Source of the DNA: Oscillospiraceae bacterium
Lineage (GTDB): Bacteria; Bacillota; Clostridia; Oscillospirales; Oscillospiraceae
DNA: 64,000 bases
Direction of reading: 5' to 3'
Assembly (NCBI GenBank): GCA_017521485.1
Contig: JAFXCL010000005.1
Coordinates: 1-64,000 of the forward strand
The notes under the pieces are model-generated. The model did not search any database. It had not been told where the DNA came from and saw only the letters and a list, made by a program, of their open reading frames with translations. Of the stretch, positions 17,518 to 26,755 are shown piece by piece. The first letter of the stretch is position 1. Every line of letters begins with the position of its first letter. A program made the translations under genes and the position numbers.

Positions 17518-18116
17518 TCTAAAATCATCTGTCCGAAGTGGGCAGGCTGGTGGAAGCTGGGTTCGGGGACATCTACAAAATTCCAAGAGATAAAGTGCGG
17601 CTTAACGGTCTTGTCGCCGCATTTATAGGAGTTGGCATAGATGGTCATTCCAGACTGAAGATGGTAGCCGGGGAAGAATATCCGGATGAGAGAGGTGGGA
17701 ATTTTATAAAACACTTCCCAGCCGTCTTCTGTATAATTCCACCTTTTTTCCAGGAAATCATCCTCCCCCTCCGGCGCAAGGCGCACAAAATCCTCCGCAT
17801 CATAGCCAAAGCCGATAAACATCTGGCCGTTGGGGTTGATCTCCAGATTAAAATAGCGCATATCCTCTGCCACCGGACGGAAGAAAAACTCCATACAGCT
17901 ATCCTCGCACACCATACTAAGGGGCGCAGTCAGCTCTGCCCGGATATCCTTCTCCCAAGCCCGAAGATGAACATAGATCCCCTCTTCATCGTAGCAGATC
18001 TGGCTTTTCATTTGAATGTCCAGCCTTTCACACCACTGGTAGTTGTCCACATCCAGTGCTTTTATCTTGCTCCAATCCGGTGTGCCGGAAACCTTTGTGA
18101 TGGTATAAGTTCTCAT
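17514..18116 (-). CDS. Carbohydrate-binding family 9-like protein
   Basis: A 200-residue protein resembling the CBM9-like domain (for example DVDNYQWCERLDIQMKSQIC, EDSCMEFFFRP, YFNLEINPNGQMFIGFGYD). CBM9 is a beta-sandwich that binds sugar ends in xylanases and related enzymes. Here it stands alone and has no signal peptide, so it would be cytosolic, which is odd for a polysaccharide-binding module. ATG 18116 has an AAAGGAGG site; the open frame extends further upstream but only into the opposite-frame shadow of the next gene. Role unknown. Confidence 0.75.
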   Translation of the reverse strand: MRTYTITKVSGTPDWSKIKALDVDNYQWCERLDIQMKSQICYDEEGIYVHLRAWEKDIRAELTAPLSMVCEDSCMEFFFRPVAEDMRYFNLEINPNGQMFIGFGYDAEDFVRLAPEGEDDFLEKRWNYTEDGWEVFYKIPTSLIRIFFPGYHLQSGMTIYANSYKCGDKTVKPHFISWNFVDVPEPSFHQPAHFGQMILE

Positions 18117-18172
18117 AATCTGCCTCCTTTGATTTAAGAACATTATACTTTCCTTTTCCGGATTTGTAAAGG

Positions 18173-20095
18173 TCATATCCCGGCTGCATCCAGACGGACG
18201 GTCACTACGGTGGCATCGTCCTCGCCCCCCAGCTGACTGCCGGTAAGCAGACGGGCTGCCAGTTCTCCCGGAGGCAGGTCTGCCCCACTGACACAGCAGC
18301 GCAAGGCTTCCTCCTCTCCCACACCGTCGCTGACCAAAAACAGGGTCTGCCCCCGGCGCAAAGACACCCGATAACAACTTTCTACACAGTCGGTCACCGA
18401 CAGACCGGGAGGCGGTCCGGCAGTTCCGATCCGCTCTGCCCCGGTTTTGCTCACAAGATACGATGGAGCTGCACCCCATTTATAAAGGGCGGCTTCTCCG
18501 CTGTCTAACTGCAGCTCCGCCAGATCCACGGTCACTGCCCCTGCCCGTTCCCGGAGGGCACACAGGCTGTTCAGACTGCGCAGGGCGTGTTCTGCAGGAT
18601 AACCGGCAGATAAGAGCCTGCGCAGTATAGACGCCGCGGTTTTTCCCTCCTGCACTGCCCCCAGTCCAGTTCCCATACCGTCGCACAAAAGCACATAATA
18701 CCGGGCGGCAGTTCCCGCGAAGCGGGTAAAGCGGTCGCCGTTATCCTGCTCCGGGCGGTTGCCGTAGACCCGGATCTGGGGCGTATAGCAAATACCCCGC
18801 CCCGACCGATGCCTGGGAAGCTGATCTGCCAGCTCCTGCAAATACTCCGACAAAAACTGGTACTGCTGAATCACCGCCGCCCGGTATTCCCGCTGCCGTT
18901 CCCGGTCTGCCCGGATGGAACGCAGCTGCTCCTGACTGCGATGGAGTTCCGCCAGAAACCGGCCGCTTTTGCGGCAGTTGATGGGTATCTCCTCTACAGA
19001 CAGCAGGGGCTTATGGAGGATCAGTCCCGGCAGCTGGGCGATCCGTTTTGTGTCCTTGCAGCTTTTCCGGCAGGGACAGCTTCCACACGCCCGTTCTGCT
19101 GCCCTTGCTACCAGCGCACTCTCATCCACCGGCACGATAGGAACTTCCAGCAAAAGCTGCTGGGTCTGGGCAAGGACACCGGATGCCATTTCCAACCGCA
19201 CCTGTGCCGCACCGGTCTCCCCCTGACGGTGGACCGCTTTTCCGGACGCTGGCAAAAATCCGCCGATGATCCCTCCCAGCAGCAGTCCCGGCAAGGGCAT
19301 TAGATCAAACTTCCCCCACAGCGCCATCAGGGCTGTATACAAAAAGCCCGGGGCGAGTCTTAATAAAATGGGATTTTTCCGGGGCAGCAGCCTGGTAAAA
19401 TAGGAAAGGGTCATAACCGCAGTCATTGGGATTTGGGTCACCTGAGAAAGATCCAAGGCAAGTCCTGCCAATGCCGCCGCGGGAAATGCTCCGGAAACTG
19501 CAAGAATACCTGCCCCTACAAATCCCAATCCCAAATACGGGATCGGCACGATCTGCGCCAGCGCCAGTATCCCTACGCCGTATGTAAGCCACTCTAAAAT
19601 AGGATTTCTGCCCTTTCGAACCTCCTGAAACAGCCACCCTGTCCCTGCTGCTGTTCCCACCCGGAGAAGATAGATGGCAACCGGACTTGCATCCATTTTC
19701 AGCCACTGAAACAGCACACCGGAGCAGGCAACGATCAGCGCTGCCACCGCAGGCATCAAAAGGGGCGTTTGGCGGGTCAGAAGCCTGTCCCCCATCAAAA
19801 GCGCCACCGAAACTCCAACTGCCAGCCACACAAGCGCCTGATAGCCGGCACTGCCCCAGAACAGCAGATAGCCGGCACAGCCGCCCAGGGCTGCCAGCAC
19901 CGCAAGCCATCCGGAGCATGTGCATACAAATCCCAGTGCCAAGGGCATCAGGCTGTTTCCCAGACTGGCGGCGCTGAGGCAAAAGCCTGCAAGCAAATGC
20001 CCTGCCGCCCTTGCCGCGCCGTGTATTCTGGGGTCTACCGCCCACCGGCGCAGAACATGATTGCCTCTGCGCACATAGGACTGGATGGAAATCAT
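18173..20095 (-). CDS. SpoIIE-type membrane PP2C phosphatase
   Basis: The 640-residue protein has an N-terminal half with about ten hydrophobic segments (residues ~20-290), a linker with a Cys cluster (ACGSCPCRKSC), and a C-terminal PP2C-type phosphatase domain with YYVLLCDGMGTG, GAAPSYLVSK, GPPPGL and LFLVSDGVGEEE. This is the layout of sporulation protein SpoIIE, which dephosphorylates SpoIIAA to release sigma-F in the forespore. It is shorter than the B. subtilis protein (827 aa). The start is ATG 20095, or GTG 20104. A promoter with TGTTACAAT lies about 30 bp upstream. Together with spo0A it indicates a spore-forming lineage. Confidence 0.8.
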   Translation of the reverse strand: MISIQSYVRRGNHVLRRWAVDPRIHGAARAAGHLLAGFCLSAASLGNSLMPLALGFVCTCSGWLAVLAALGGCAGYLLFWGSAGYQALVWLAVGVSVALLMGDRLLTRQTPLLMPAVAALIVACSGVLFQWLKMDASPVAIYLLRVGTAAGTGWLFQEVRKGRNPILEWLTYGVGILALAQIVPIPYLGLGFVGAGILAVSGAFPAAALAGLALDLSQVTQIPMTAVMTLSYFTRLLPRKNPILLRLAPGFLYTALMALWGKFDLMPLPGLLLGGIIGGFLPASGKAVHRQGETGAAQVRLEMASGVLAQTQQLLLEVPIVPVDESALVARAAERACGSCPCRKSCKDTKRIAQLPGLILHKPLLSVEEIPINCRKSGRFLAELHRSQEQLRSIRADRERQREYRAAVIQQYQFLSEYLQELADQLPRHRSGRGICYTPQIRVYGNRPEQDNGDRFTRFAGTAARYYVLLCDGMGTGLGAVQEGKTAASILRRLLSAGYPAEHALRSLNSLCALRERAGAVTVDLAELQLDSGEAALYKWGAAPSYLVSKTGAERIGTAGPPPGLSVTDCVESCYRVSLRRGQTLFLVSDGVGEEEALRCCVSGADLPPGELAARLLTGSQLGGEDDATVVTVRLDAAGI

Positions 20096-20173
20096 AATTA
20101 TCACAACCTTTTGAGTTTTTGCCTCTATTGTAACAAGTTCTCCGGAATTATTTTGTCGGAAGAAGAAAGATTC

Positions 20174-20202
20174 TTGCCAATATACTTCAATCCGTGTATA
20201 AT
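20174..20202 (+). promoter_or_regulatory. Promoter of the CYTH-exonuclease pair
   Basis: TTGCCA (20174-20179), 17 bp, TATAAT (20197-20202), 27 bp before the ATG at 20230. Confidence 0.8.
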
Positions 20203-20229
20203 AAGTAAAAATGATCCTTGGAGGACGCT

Positions 20230-20811
20230 ATGGGCATTGAATACGAACGGAAGTTCCGGGCAACAGACGCGGTTTTAGAAGAAATACGCAAGGCTTTCCC
20301 TGAAGCAGAACAGGTGATTTCCATGGAAACCACCTATTACGATGCCCCGGACAAGGCGCTGTCTTCAAGATGGTACACCCTGCGCCGCCGGATGGAAAAT
20401 GAAAATTCTGTCTGCACCCTGAAAGCACCGATCTCCGATCGTGGACGAGGCGAATGGGAGGTCTTGTGTGACGATATCGAAGCCGCTATCCCAGAATTAT
20501 GTAAACTCGGTGCGCCCCAAAATCTGATTTTACTCACCGCCCGAGGTATTCGTCCGGTGTGCGGCGCGAAATTCACCCGGATTGCAAAGACCCTCTCCTT
20601 TGCCGATTGCACCTTGGAGCTGGCACTGGACAAGGGCATTTTATTCGGCGGTGGCAAGGAACAGCCCTTGTGCGAAGTGGAAGTAGAATTAAAAGAGGGC
20701 ACACCGGAATCTTGCGACGCCTTTGCCAAGCTGCTTTCTGTCCGCTTTGGACTCGTGCAGGAACAAAAAAGTAAATTCCGCCGGGCGCTGGCGTTATATG
20801 AGGAAACATAA
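20230..20811 (+). CDS. CYTH domain protein (triphosphate tunnel metalloenzyme family)
   Basis: A 193-residue protein opening MGIEYERKFRA, the ExExK signature of CYTH/TTM enzymes, followed by alternating charged beta strands (YYDAPDKALSSRWYTLRRRMEN, VCTLKAP, CEVEVELKEG) that line the tunnel where triphosphate and metal bind. Family members include thiamine triphosphatases, class IV adenylate cyclases and inorganic triphosphatases; the sequence does not decide which. The ATG at 20230 has GGAGG eight bases upstream. Two nucleotides separate it from the exonuclease gene downstream. Confidence 0.85.
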   Translation: MGIEYERKFRATDAVLEEIRKAFPEAEQVISMETTYYDAPDKALSSRWYTLRRRMENENSVCTLKAPISDRGRGEWEVLCDDIEAAIPELCKLGAPQNLILLTARGIRPVCGAKFTRIAKTLSFADCTLELALDKGILFGGGKEQPLCEVEVELKEGTPESCDAFAKLLSVRFGLVQEQKSKFRRALALYEET

Positions 20812-20813
20812 CT

Positions 20814-21503
20814 ATGGCTCAGTTAGATGCATTGTTTGATAAATATGACCGGCTGGTGCTTTTCGACACAGAAACCACCGGTCTAGCCTACAGCCGGGAT
20901 GAAATCATTGAATTTGCGGCAGTGGTGCTGGAACGGCAGAACGGTCAAATCACTGTGGTGGAGGAATACGATCAGCTGATCGCCCTGACACCGGGAAACA
21001 CCGTTCCCCCTATGATCGAAAAGCTTACCGGCATTACCACCGAAGACCTCCTTGCGCGAGGGATTCCCAAAACACAGGTGTGCAGTGATATTGCTCGGAT
21101 GTTTGCAGGAAACACCTTGATGCTTGCTTACAACGCCCACTTTGATCTGAGCTTTTTGTTCTATCTGCTCTTGCGAGACGGCGACCCCACAGTGCTCAAG
21201 GGCAAGGACAAGCTGGATCTGCTGACAGTCTACAAGGACCGCCACAGCTATCCCCACAAGCTTTGCAACGCCATTGAGGTTTACGGCCTTTCCGGAAAGG
21301 TTGTCAACTCCCACCGGGCAGTGGATGATGTGCTGGCAACGGTAGAGGTTATGAAAGCAATGGAAGATGAGCGGGATGATCTTCTGAATTATGTAAACCT
21401 ATTTGGTTACAATCCCAAATACGGTGTGGAGGGCAAGCCCATCGGCTCGGTTACATACAAGCCCCAGCGCTTTGATCCCACCGCACCTCTATATGAAATA
21501 TAA
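20814..21503 (+). CDS. DnaQ-like 3'-5' exonuclease
   Basis: A 229-residue exonuclease of the DEDD superfamily: exo I LVLFDTETTGLAYSRDEIIEF (D and E ligands), exo II LAYNAHFDLSFL, and exo III HRAVDDVLATVEVMKA with the His and Asp expected for the DEDDh subgroup. It resembles stand-alone epsilon-like proofreading exonucleases. The last ~40 residues (GYNPKYGVEGKPIGSVTYKPQ) form a short tail common in clostridial homologues. It is cotranscribed with the CYTH gene. Confidence 0.88.
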   Translation: MAQLDALFDKYDRLVLFDTETTGLAYSRDEIIEFAAVVLERQNGQITVVEEYDQLIALTPGNTVPPMIEKLTGITTEDLLARGIPKTQVCSDIARMFAGNTLMLAYNAHFDLSFLFYLLLRDGDPTVLKGKDKLDLLTVYKDRHSYPHKLCNAIEVYGLSGKVVNSHRAVDDVLATVEVMKAMEDERDDLLNYVNLFGYNPKYGVEGKPIGSVTYKPQRFDPTAPLYEI

Positions 21504-21520
21504 TTAATTGCATTTATTAT

Positions 21521-21657
21521 CATACTTTCTCTCCGGCGAGAAAGTATGCAAAGAGCCGCCGAGGACCTCCCGTATGGTCCTCGGACTCCCCAGACGGCCT
21601 AAGGGGAAAGCGGACTGGATTTGCATTATCCAACATTTCTTTCGCTTTCCCCTTAGG
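21521..21657. other. Three consecutive hairpins, structured intergenic region
   Basis: Three perfect or near-perfect stem-loops follow one another: CATACTTTCTC with GAGAAAGTATG (21521-21548), CCGAGGACC with GGTCCTCGG (21559-21584), and a 15-bp stem CCTAAGGGGAAAGCG with its complement at 21643-21657 enclosing a 30-nt loop. There is no U-tract directly after, so it is not a plain terminator. It may be a small structured RNA, a mobile palindromic unit or a leader for the aminotransferase gene. A weak promoter TTGTAG-17-TTATAC lies downstream at 21687-21715. Confidence 0.6.
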
Positions 21658-21749
21658 AATCCCCTTGAAGGATTTGCAAATAACGGTTGTAGAAAGACTA
21701 TACCCATATTTATACATCGACGACATAAGAAACGATTGGAGATATTTTT

Positions 21750-22931
21750 ATGTATAACGAAAAAGCGTATGCCCTTGGGGCAAATCGATCCTGCATCCGG
21801 GATCTGTTTGAGTACGGTCAGCAGAGAGCCGCCATTGTAGGAAAAGAAAATGTATACGACTATTCTCTGGGCAATCCCAGTATCCCCTCTCCGGCAGCGG
21901 TCAACGATGCCATCCGTGCCATTTTGTCCGATACGGATTCTCTGGCTGTTCACGGCTATACCTCTGCAGTGGGCGACCTGCAGACCCGTCAGGCAATTGC
22001 CGACGATCTAAACAGCCGCTACAACGCCGGCGTTCTGCCCCAGGAGCTGTTCATCGGCTGCGGTGCTGCACCGGAGCTGTGCGCTGTCTTTAAGACACTG
22101 GCTGTGCCCGGCGCAGAATTTCTGGTAATCGCGCCTTTCTTCCCGGAGTACCGCCCGTGGGTGGAGGAAACCGGTGCGACCTTGAGGGTCGTTCCTGCGG
22201 ATATTCCCAATTTCCAGATCGATCTAAACGCAGTGGAGCAGATGCTCACCCCCAACACCTGCGCCCTGATTCTCAACTCCCCCAATAACCCCTCCGGCAC
22301 AGTCTACACCGCCCACACCTTGACCGCTCTGGCTGATCTTCTGACAAAAAAGAGCGAGGAATACGGTCACCCCATTTACATTGTGGCAGATGAGCCTTAC
22401 CGGGAGCTGGCTTATGACGGTGTGGAAGTTCCCTTTATCCCCACTATCTACAAAAATACAATTGTGTGCTATTCCTACTCCAAATCCCTCTCTCTGCCCG
22501 GTGAGCGCATTGGCTATGTGTATGTTCCCGGCGGTGCAACGGACAGCGCTGCGCTGTATGCCGCCATTGCCGGTGCAGCAAGAGCACTGGGGCACGTTTG
22601 CGCCCCCTCCCTGTGGCAGAAGGTAATCGCCCGGTGCGCCGGTCTGCGTCCCGATTTAGAAGCTTACGACCGCAACCGCAAGGCCTTATATGAAGGACTT
22701 CTGGCAGCGGGCTATGAGACTGCCAAGCCTGACGGTGCATTTTATCTGTTTGTAAAAGCACCCGGCGGGGACGCCGTTGCTTTCTCGGAAAAGGCAAAGA
22801 AAAAGGATCTTTTGCTTGTGCCTGGCGATGGCTTTGGCTGCCCCGGCTACTTCCGGGTGTGCTACTGCGTTAGCTTCGAAATGATCCAAAAGAGCCTGCC
22901 TGTATTTGCTTCTTTAATTCAGGACTTGTAA
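21750..22931 (+). CDS. Class I/II PLP-dependent aminotransferase
   Basis: A 393-residue fold-type I aminotransferase. Visible features: YSLGNPSIPSP near the N-terminus, PNNPSGTVY (substrate-binding Asn), IVADEPYRELAYDG (Asp that pairs with the PLP pyridine nitrogen), and CYSYSKSLSLPGERIGY (Schiff-base Lys and Arg). It resembles the aspartate/aromatic aminotransferase subgroup of Clostridia often annotated as a generic aminotransferase; the amino acid used is not evident. The start has GGAG at the proper distance. Confidence 0.88.
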   Translation: MYNEKAYALGANRSCIRDLFEYGQQRAAIVGKENVYDYSLGNPSIPSPAAVNDAIRAILSDTDSLAVHGYTSAVGDLQTRQAIADDLNSRYNAGVLPQELFIGCGAAPELCAVFKTLAVPGAEFLVIAPFFPEYRPWVEETGATLRVVPADIPNFQIDLNAVEQMLTPNTCALILNSPNNPSGTVYTAHTLTALADLLTKKSEEYGHPIYIVADEPYRELAYDGVEVPFIPTIYKNTIVCYSYSKSLSLPGERIGYVYVPGGATDSAALYAAIAGAARALGHVCAPSLWQKVIARCAGLRPDLEAYDRNRKALYEGLLAAGYETAKPDGAFYLFVKAPGGDAVAFSEKAKKKDLLLVPGDGFGCPGYFRVCYCVSFEMIQKSLPVFASLIQDL

Positions 22932-22954
22932 ACACCGCCAAAATGTGGTAAACT
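22926..22954 (+). promoter_or_regulatory. Promoter of prfC
   Basis: TTGTAA (22926-22931), 17 bp, TAAACT (22949-22954). The -35 box overlaps the stop codon of the aminotransferase gene. Confidence 0.6.
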
Positions 22955-23007
22955 AAATCGGTTTTTGAATTAGGATATTTGCAGGCAACAAGCCTTGGAG
23001 GAATATT

Positions 23008-24600
23008 ATGTCAACCTTAATGGAAGAAATCAGCCGTCGCCGGACCTTTGCGATCATCTCCCACCCGGACGCCGGTAAAACCACTTTAACCGAAAAATTC
23101 CTGCTCTACGGCGGTGCGATCGCCCAGGCAGGTGTTGTCAAAGGCAAGAAAAATTCCCGCGCCGCCACCTCCGACTGGATGGAGATCGAAAAACAGCGTG
23201 GTATTTCCGTCACCTCTTCTGTGATGCAGTTCCAGTACGGCGGTTTCTGCATTAATATTCTGGACACCCCCGGTCACCAGGACTTTTCCGAGGATACCTA
23301 CCGCACCCTGATGGCGGCAGACTCTGCGGTGATGGTGATTGACGGTGCAAAGGGTGTTGAGCCCCAGACCCGGAAGCTGTTTAAGGTGTGCGCCATGCGG
23401 CACATCCCCATTTTCACATTCATCAATAAAATGGACCGGGAGACTCAGGATCCCTTTGATCTTCTGGACGAAGTGGAGCGGGAGCTGGGCATTGAGACTT
23501 ATGCTATGAACTGGCCCATTGGCTCCGGTAAGGATTTTCAGGGCGTGTACGACCGGGAGAACAGTCAGCTTCTGTTCTTCTCCGGTGTAAACGGCAAGGC
23601 AAAGGCAGACAAGCTGGCAGTAGATCTTTACGATCCTCAGGTTGCCCAGCTTCTGGACTCTGAGACGAAGGCGCAGCAGCTGATCGACGATGTGGAGCTT
23701 CTGTCTGCCGGTCGGGAAATGGATCTGGAGGCAGTGCGCTGCGGACAGCTCAGCCCGGTGTTCTTCGGCTCTGCCCTGACAAACTTTGGCATTGAGCCCT
23801 TCCTGGAAGCCTTTTTGAAGCTGACACCCCCGCCCCTGTCTCGCACCGCGGATACCGGTCTTGTGGACGCATTCAGCCCGGATTTCTCTGCTTTCGTGTT
23901 TAAAATTCAGGCGAATATGAATAAGGCACACCGGGATCGCCTTGCCTTTATGCGGATTTGCTCCGGCAAGTTCCAGCGGGATACAGAATATTACCATATG
24001 CAGGGCGGCAGAAAAATGCGCCTTTCCCAGCCCCAGCAGCTGATGGCAGCAGAGCGGGAAATTGTGGATGAGGCATATGCCGGCGACGTGATCGGTGTGT
24101 TTGATCCGGGCATTTTCTCTATCGGTGACACCATCACTGTTCCCGGCAAGAAATTCCTGTACTCCGGCATCCCCACCTTTGCCCCGGAGCATTTCTGCCG
24201 GGTGTCTGCCAAGGACTCTATGAAGCGTAAGCAGTTTGTGAAGGGTACAGAGCAGATCGCACAGGAAGGTGCAATTCAGATCTTCAAAGTGCCCAATTCC
24301 GGTATGGAAGAAGTGATCGTAGGCGTTGTGGGTACACTGCAATTCGATGTATTCCAGTATCGTATGAAAAACGAGTACGGCGTGGATCTGCGGATGGATA
24401 TGCTCCCCTACGAGGAGATCCGTCTGATCGAGCACTACCCCGGCGACCTTAGTGACCTGAATTTAGGCTCGGATGCAGAGCTGCTGGAGGATTACCGTGG
24501 CAGAAGCCTGCTGGTGTTTTCTAGCTACTGGGCAATTGACTTTACCGTAAAGCGCAACCCTGGCCTGGAGCTGAAGGAAATCGTCGTTGCAGAAGGATAA
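23008..24600 (+). CDS. prfC: Peptide chain release factor 3
   Basis: RF3 is the translational GTPase that recycles RF1/RF2 from the ribosome after termination. The 530-residue protein shows G1 SHPDAGKTTLTEK, G2 in QRGISVTSS, G3 DTPGHQDFSEDTYR, G4 FINKMDRE and the RF3-specific FLLYGGAIAQAGVVKG, followed by domains II and III including PNSGMEEVIVGVVGTLQFDVFQYR. It is full length. ATG 23008 follows TTGGAGGAA. A terminator lies directly after the stop. Confidence 0.96.
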   Translation: MSTLMEEISRRRTFAIISHPDAGKTTLTEKFLLYGGAIAQAGVVKGKKNSRAATSDWMEIEKQRGISVTSSVMQFQYGGFCINILDTPGHQDFSEDTYRTLMAADSAVMVIDGAKGVEPQTRKLFKVCAMRHIPIFTFINKMDRETQDPFDLLDEVERELGIETYAMNWPIGSGKDFQGVYDRENSQLLFFSGVNGKAKADKLAVDLYDPQVAQLLDSETKAQQLIDDVELLSAGREMDLEAVRCGQLSPVFFGSALTNFGIEPFLEAFLKLTPPPLSRTADTGLVDAFSPDFSAFVFKIQANMNKAHRDRLAFMRICSGKFQRDTEYYHMQGGRKMRLSQPQQLMAAEREIVDEAYAGDVIGVFDPGIFSIGDTITVPGKKFLYSGIPTFAPEHFCRVSAKDSMKRKQFVKGTEQIAQEGAIQIFKVPNSGMEEVIVGVVGTLQFDVFQYRMKNEYGVDLRMDMLPYEEIRLIEHYPGDLSDLNLGSDAELLEDYRGRSLLVFSSYWAIDFTVKRNPGLELKEIVVAEG

Positions 24601-24603
24601 TAT

Positions 24604-24633
24604 AAAGCGGCATCTGCGGATGCCGCTTTTTAA
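24604..24633 (+). terminator. Intrinsic terminator after prfC
   Basis: Stem AAAGCGGCAT (24604-24613) and ATGCCGCTTT (24620-24629), loop CTGCGG, then TT. The stem sequence recurs, extended, at 28664-28694. Confidence 0.85.
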
Positions 24634-24838
24634 ATGCAAAATGCAAAGTGCAAAATGTAAAATGTCGGTATTTCCTTCGGTAATGGATACCAAAGGGACA
24701 ATGTACCTCAATCGTCCCCTACGCGTTGTGTCGATAGCGTTCGTAGGGGCGGATGCCTACATCCGCCCGCATTATAATCCGTCCGCATTAGCGGACACAT
24801 TCATTTTGCATTTTGCACTTTGCATTTTGCATTAAAAA
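24631..24838. repeat. MITE-like element with inverted TGCAAAATGCAAAG ends
   Basis: The left end (24631-24663) reads TGCAAAATGCAAAGTGCAA and the right end (about 24801-24834) is its reverse complement. Between them lie a degenerate TTCCTTCGGTAA hairpin, a GGGACAAT...ATCGTCCCCTACG hairpin, a GTAGGGGCG-framework hairpin (24743-24769) and GTCCGC-ATTA-GCGGAC (24781-24796). The element occupies exactly the gap between two terminators of convergent genes. Confidence 0.75.
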
Positions 24839-24865
24839 GACGCGTTCGTATGAACGCGTCTTTTT
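24834..24865. terminator. Bidirectional intrinsic terminator
   Basis: Stem GACGCGTTC (24839-24847) and GAACGCGTC (24852-24860), loop GTAT, five A on the left and five T on the right. It serves the ABC exporter operon ending at 24869. Confidence 0.9.
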
Positions 24866-24868
24866 CTA

Positions 24869-26755
24869 TTATTCCAATTCAAATGCGCCGGTGTAGAGCT
24901 GATAGTATGTGCCCTTTTGGGCGATCAGGTCTTCGTGGGTACCACGCTCGATGATATGGCCGTGGTCCAGCACCATAATGCAATCGGAGTTCCGGACTGT
25001 GCTCAGCCGGTGGGCGATCACAAAGGTGGTCCGTCCATTCATCAGGGCGTCCATACCCTTTTGCACCAGTGCCTCCGTTCGGCTGTCGATAGAGGAGGTG
25101 GCTTCGTCCAGGATCATCACCGGTGGATCTGCCACCGCCGCTCTGGCAATGGCGATCAGCTGGCGCTGACCCTGAGAAAGCTGTGCGCCGTTTCCGGTGA
25201 GCATGGTGTTGTAGCCCTCCGGCAGGCGGGTGATAAAGTCGTGGGCATTGGCTGTTTTTGCCGCGGCGATACACTCTTCGTCGGTGGCATCCAGCCTGCC
25301 GTAGCGGATGTTATCCATCACCGTTCCGGTGAACAGGTTGGTATCCTGCAGCACTACGCCCAGTGACCGCCGCAGATCCGGCTTGCAGATCTTATTGATA
25401 TTGATGCCGTCATAGCGCACCTTGCCGTCGGCAATGTCATAAAAGCGGTTGATGAGGTTTGTGATGGTGGTCTTGCCCGCACCGGTTGCGCCTACAAAAG
25501 CGATCTTCTGACCCGGGTGGGCATAAAGCGTCACATCGTACAGCACCTGTTTTTCCGGCACATAGCCAAAGTCCACACGGTCCATTGTGATGTCGCCCTT
25601 AAGCTCGGTGTAGGTAAGCGTTCCGTCCTGATGGGGGTGCTTCCACGCCCAGTGGCCGGTGCGCTCTTTGCTTTCTGTAATCGTACCGTCCTGACTGATC
25701 CTTGCATTGACAAGAGTCACATAGCCGTTGTCCTGCTCCTCTTCCTCGTCCATTAATTCAAAGATCCGCTCCGCACCTGCCAGTGCCATTACAATGGCGT
25801 TGATCTGGTTGGATATCTGAGAAATGGGCTGATTGAAGGTTCTGGACAGAACCAGGAAGGTAATCAGGCTGCCCAGGGAAATCAGGTTTCCTTCCGATGC
25901 CACGGCGATCAGGCCGCCTACGATGGCTAAGATCGCATACTGGATATACCCTAAGTTATTGTTCACCGGGCCCATCAGATTGGTGTAAGCACCGGCACGG
26001 AAGGCATTGGACCGAAGTCTTTCGTTCAGGCTGTCAAATTCCTGCTTGGAGATCTCCTCCCGGTTAAACACCTTCACAACTCTTTGTCCGTGGATCATTT
26101 CCTCCACATAGCCGTTGACCGCGCCCAGTGACCGCTGCTGGCCGATAAAGAAGCCTGCGGACTTACCCACCACCAGCTTTGTCACCATAAAGATGCCGCT
26201 GACTGTCAGGATCATCACGCCGGTAAGGATGGGAGAGGTAATAATCATGGTCACAAATACCACGATCAGGGTAGCTGCTGAAGAAACGGTCTGGGGAATA
26301 GACTGGGAGATCATCTGCCGCAGGGTATCGATATCACTGGTGTAGCGGCTCATCAGGTCTCCCACCTGATGGGTATCGAAATACCGGATGGGCAGCTTCT
26401 GCATATGGGTAAACATCTGGTCGCGGATGGTCTTTTGCGTACCCTGACCTACCTTAACCATTAGCACGTTATACAAAAATACAGAAACAACGCCCAGAAG
26501 ATATACGCCTGCCATCAGACATAAAAATCCGATCAGGTTTACATTTTCGCCCCGGAGCATAGGGGTCACATAATCGTCTACCAGTGTTCCCAAAGAGGCA
26601 GAGCTGACTGCCTGGGCCACGGAGCTTAGGAGGATGCACAAAACCACCAGAATCAGTCTTACCTTATACTTTCCCATATAGCTTAATAGCCGGGAAACGG
26701 TTTTTTTGGGGTTCTTCGCCTTACGGCCGTCGCCCATCATTCTTGCAGGAGGCAT
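24869..26755 (-). CDS. ABC exporter half-transporter, subunit with consensus catalytic Glu
   Basis: A 628-residue fusion of a six-helix type-I exporter membrane domain (about 35-330) and an ATPase domain (about 380-628). Walker A is VGATGAGKTTITNL, Walker B and catalytic Glu are VMILDEATSSID, and the signature reads LSQGQRQ rather than LSGGQ. It lies 1 nt overlapping (TAATG) with the partner gene, which has complementary degeneracies, so the two form a heterodimer with one good and one degenerate ATP site, as in BmrCD or TM287/288. Substrate: drugs, lipids or peptides; not determinable. Confidence 0.9.
   Translation of the reverse strand: MPPARMMGDGRKAKNPKKTVSRLLSYMGKYKVRLILVVLCILLSSVAQAVSSASLGTLVDDYVTPMLRGENVNLIGFLCLMAGVYLLGVVSVFLYNVLMVKVGQGTQKTIRDQMFTHMQKLPIRYFDTHQVGDLMSRYTSDIDTLRQMISQSIPQTVSSAATLIVVFVTMIITSPILTGVMILTVSGIFMVTKLVVGKSAGFFIGQQRSLGAVNGYVEEMIHGQRVVKVFNREEISKQEFDSLNERLRSNAFRAGAYTNLMGPVNNNLGYIQYAILAIVGGLIAVASEGNLISLGSLITFLVLSRTFNQPISQISNQINAIVMALAGAERIFELMDEEEEQDNGYVTLVNARISQDGTITESKERTGHWAWKHPHQDGTLTYTELKGDITMDRVDFGYVPEKQVLYDVTLYAHPGQKIAFVGATGAGKTTITNLINRFYDIADGKVRYDGININKICKPDLRRSLGVVLQDTNLFTGTVMDNIRYGRLDATDEECIAAAKTANAHDFITRLPEGYNTMLTGNGAQLSQGQRQLIAIARAAVADPPVMILDEATSSIDSRTEALVQKGMDALMNGRTTFVIAHRLSTVRNSDCIMVLDHGHIIERGTHEDLIAQKGTYYQLYTGAFELE

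Noticed and set aside
18117..18479. N-terminal extension of the CBM9-like gene
   Set aside because: The extension overlaps the SpoIIE-like gene on the same strand in another frame, is Arg/Cys/Ser rich and lacks a ribosome site; ATG 18116 has a strong one.
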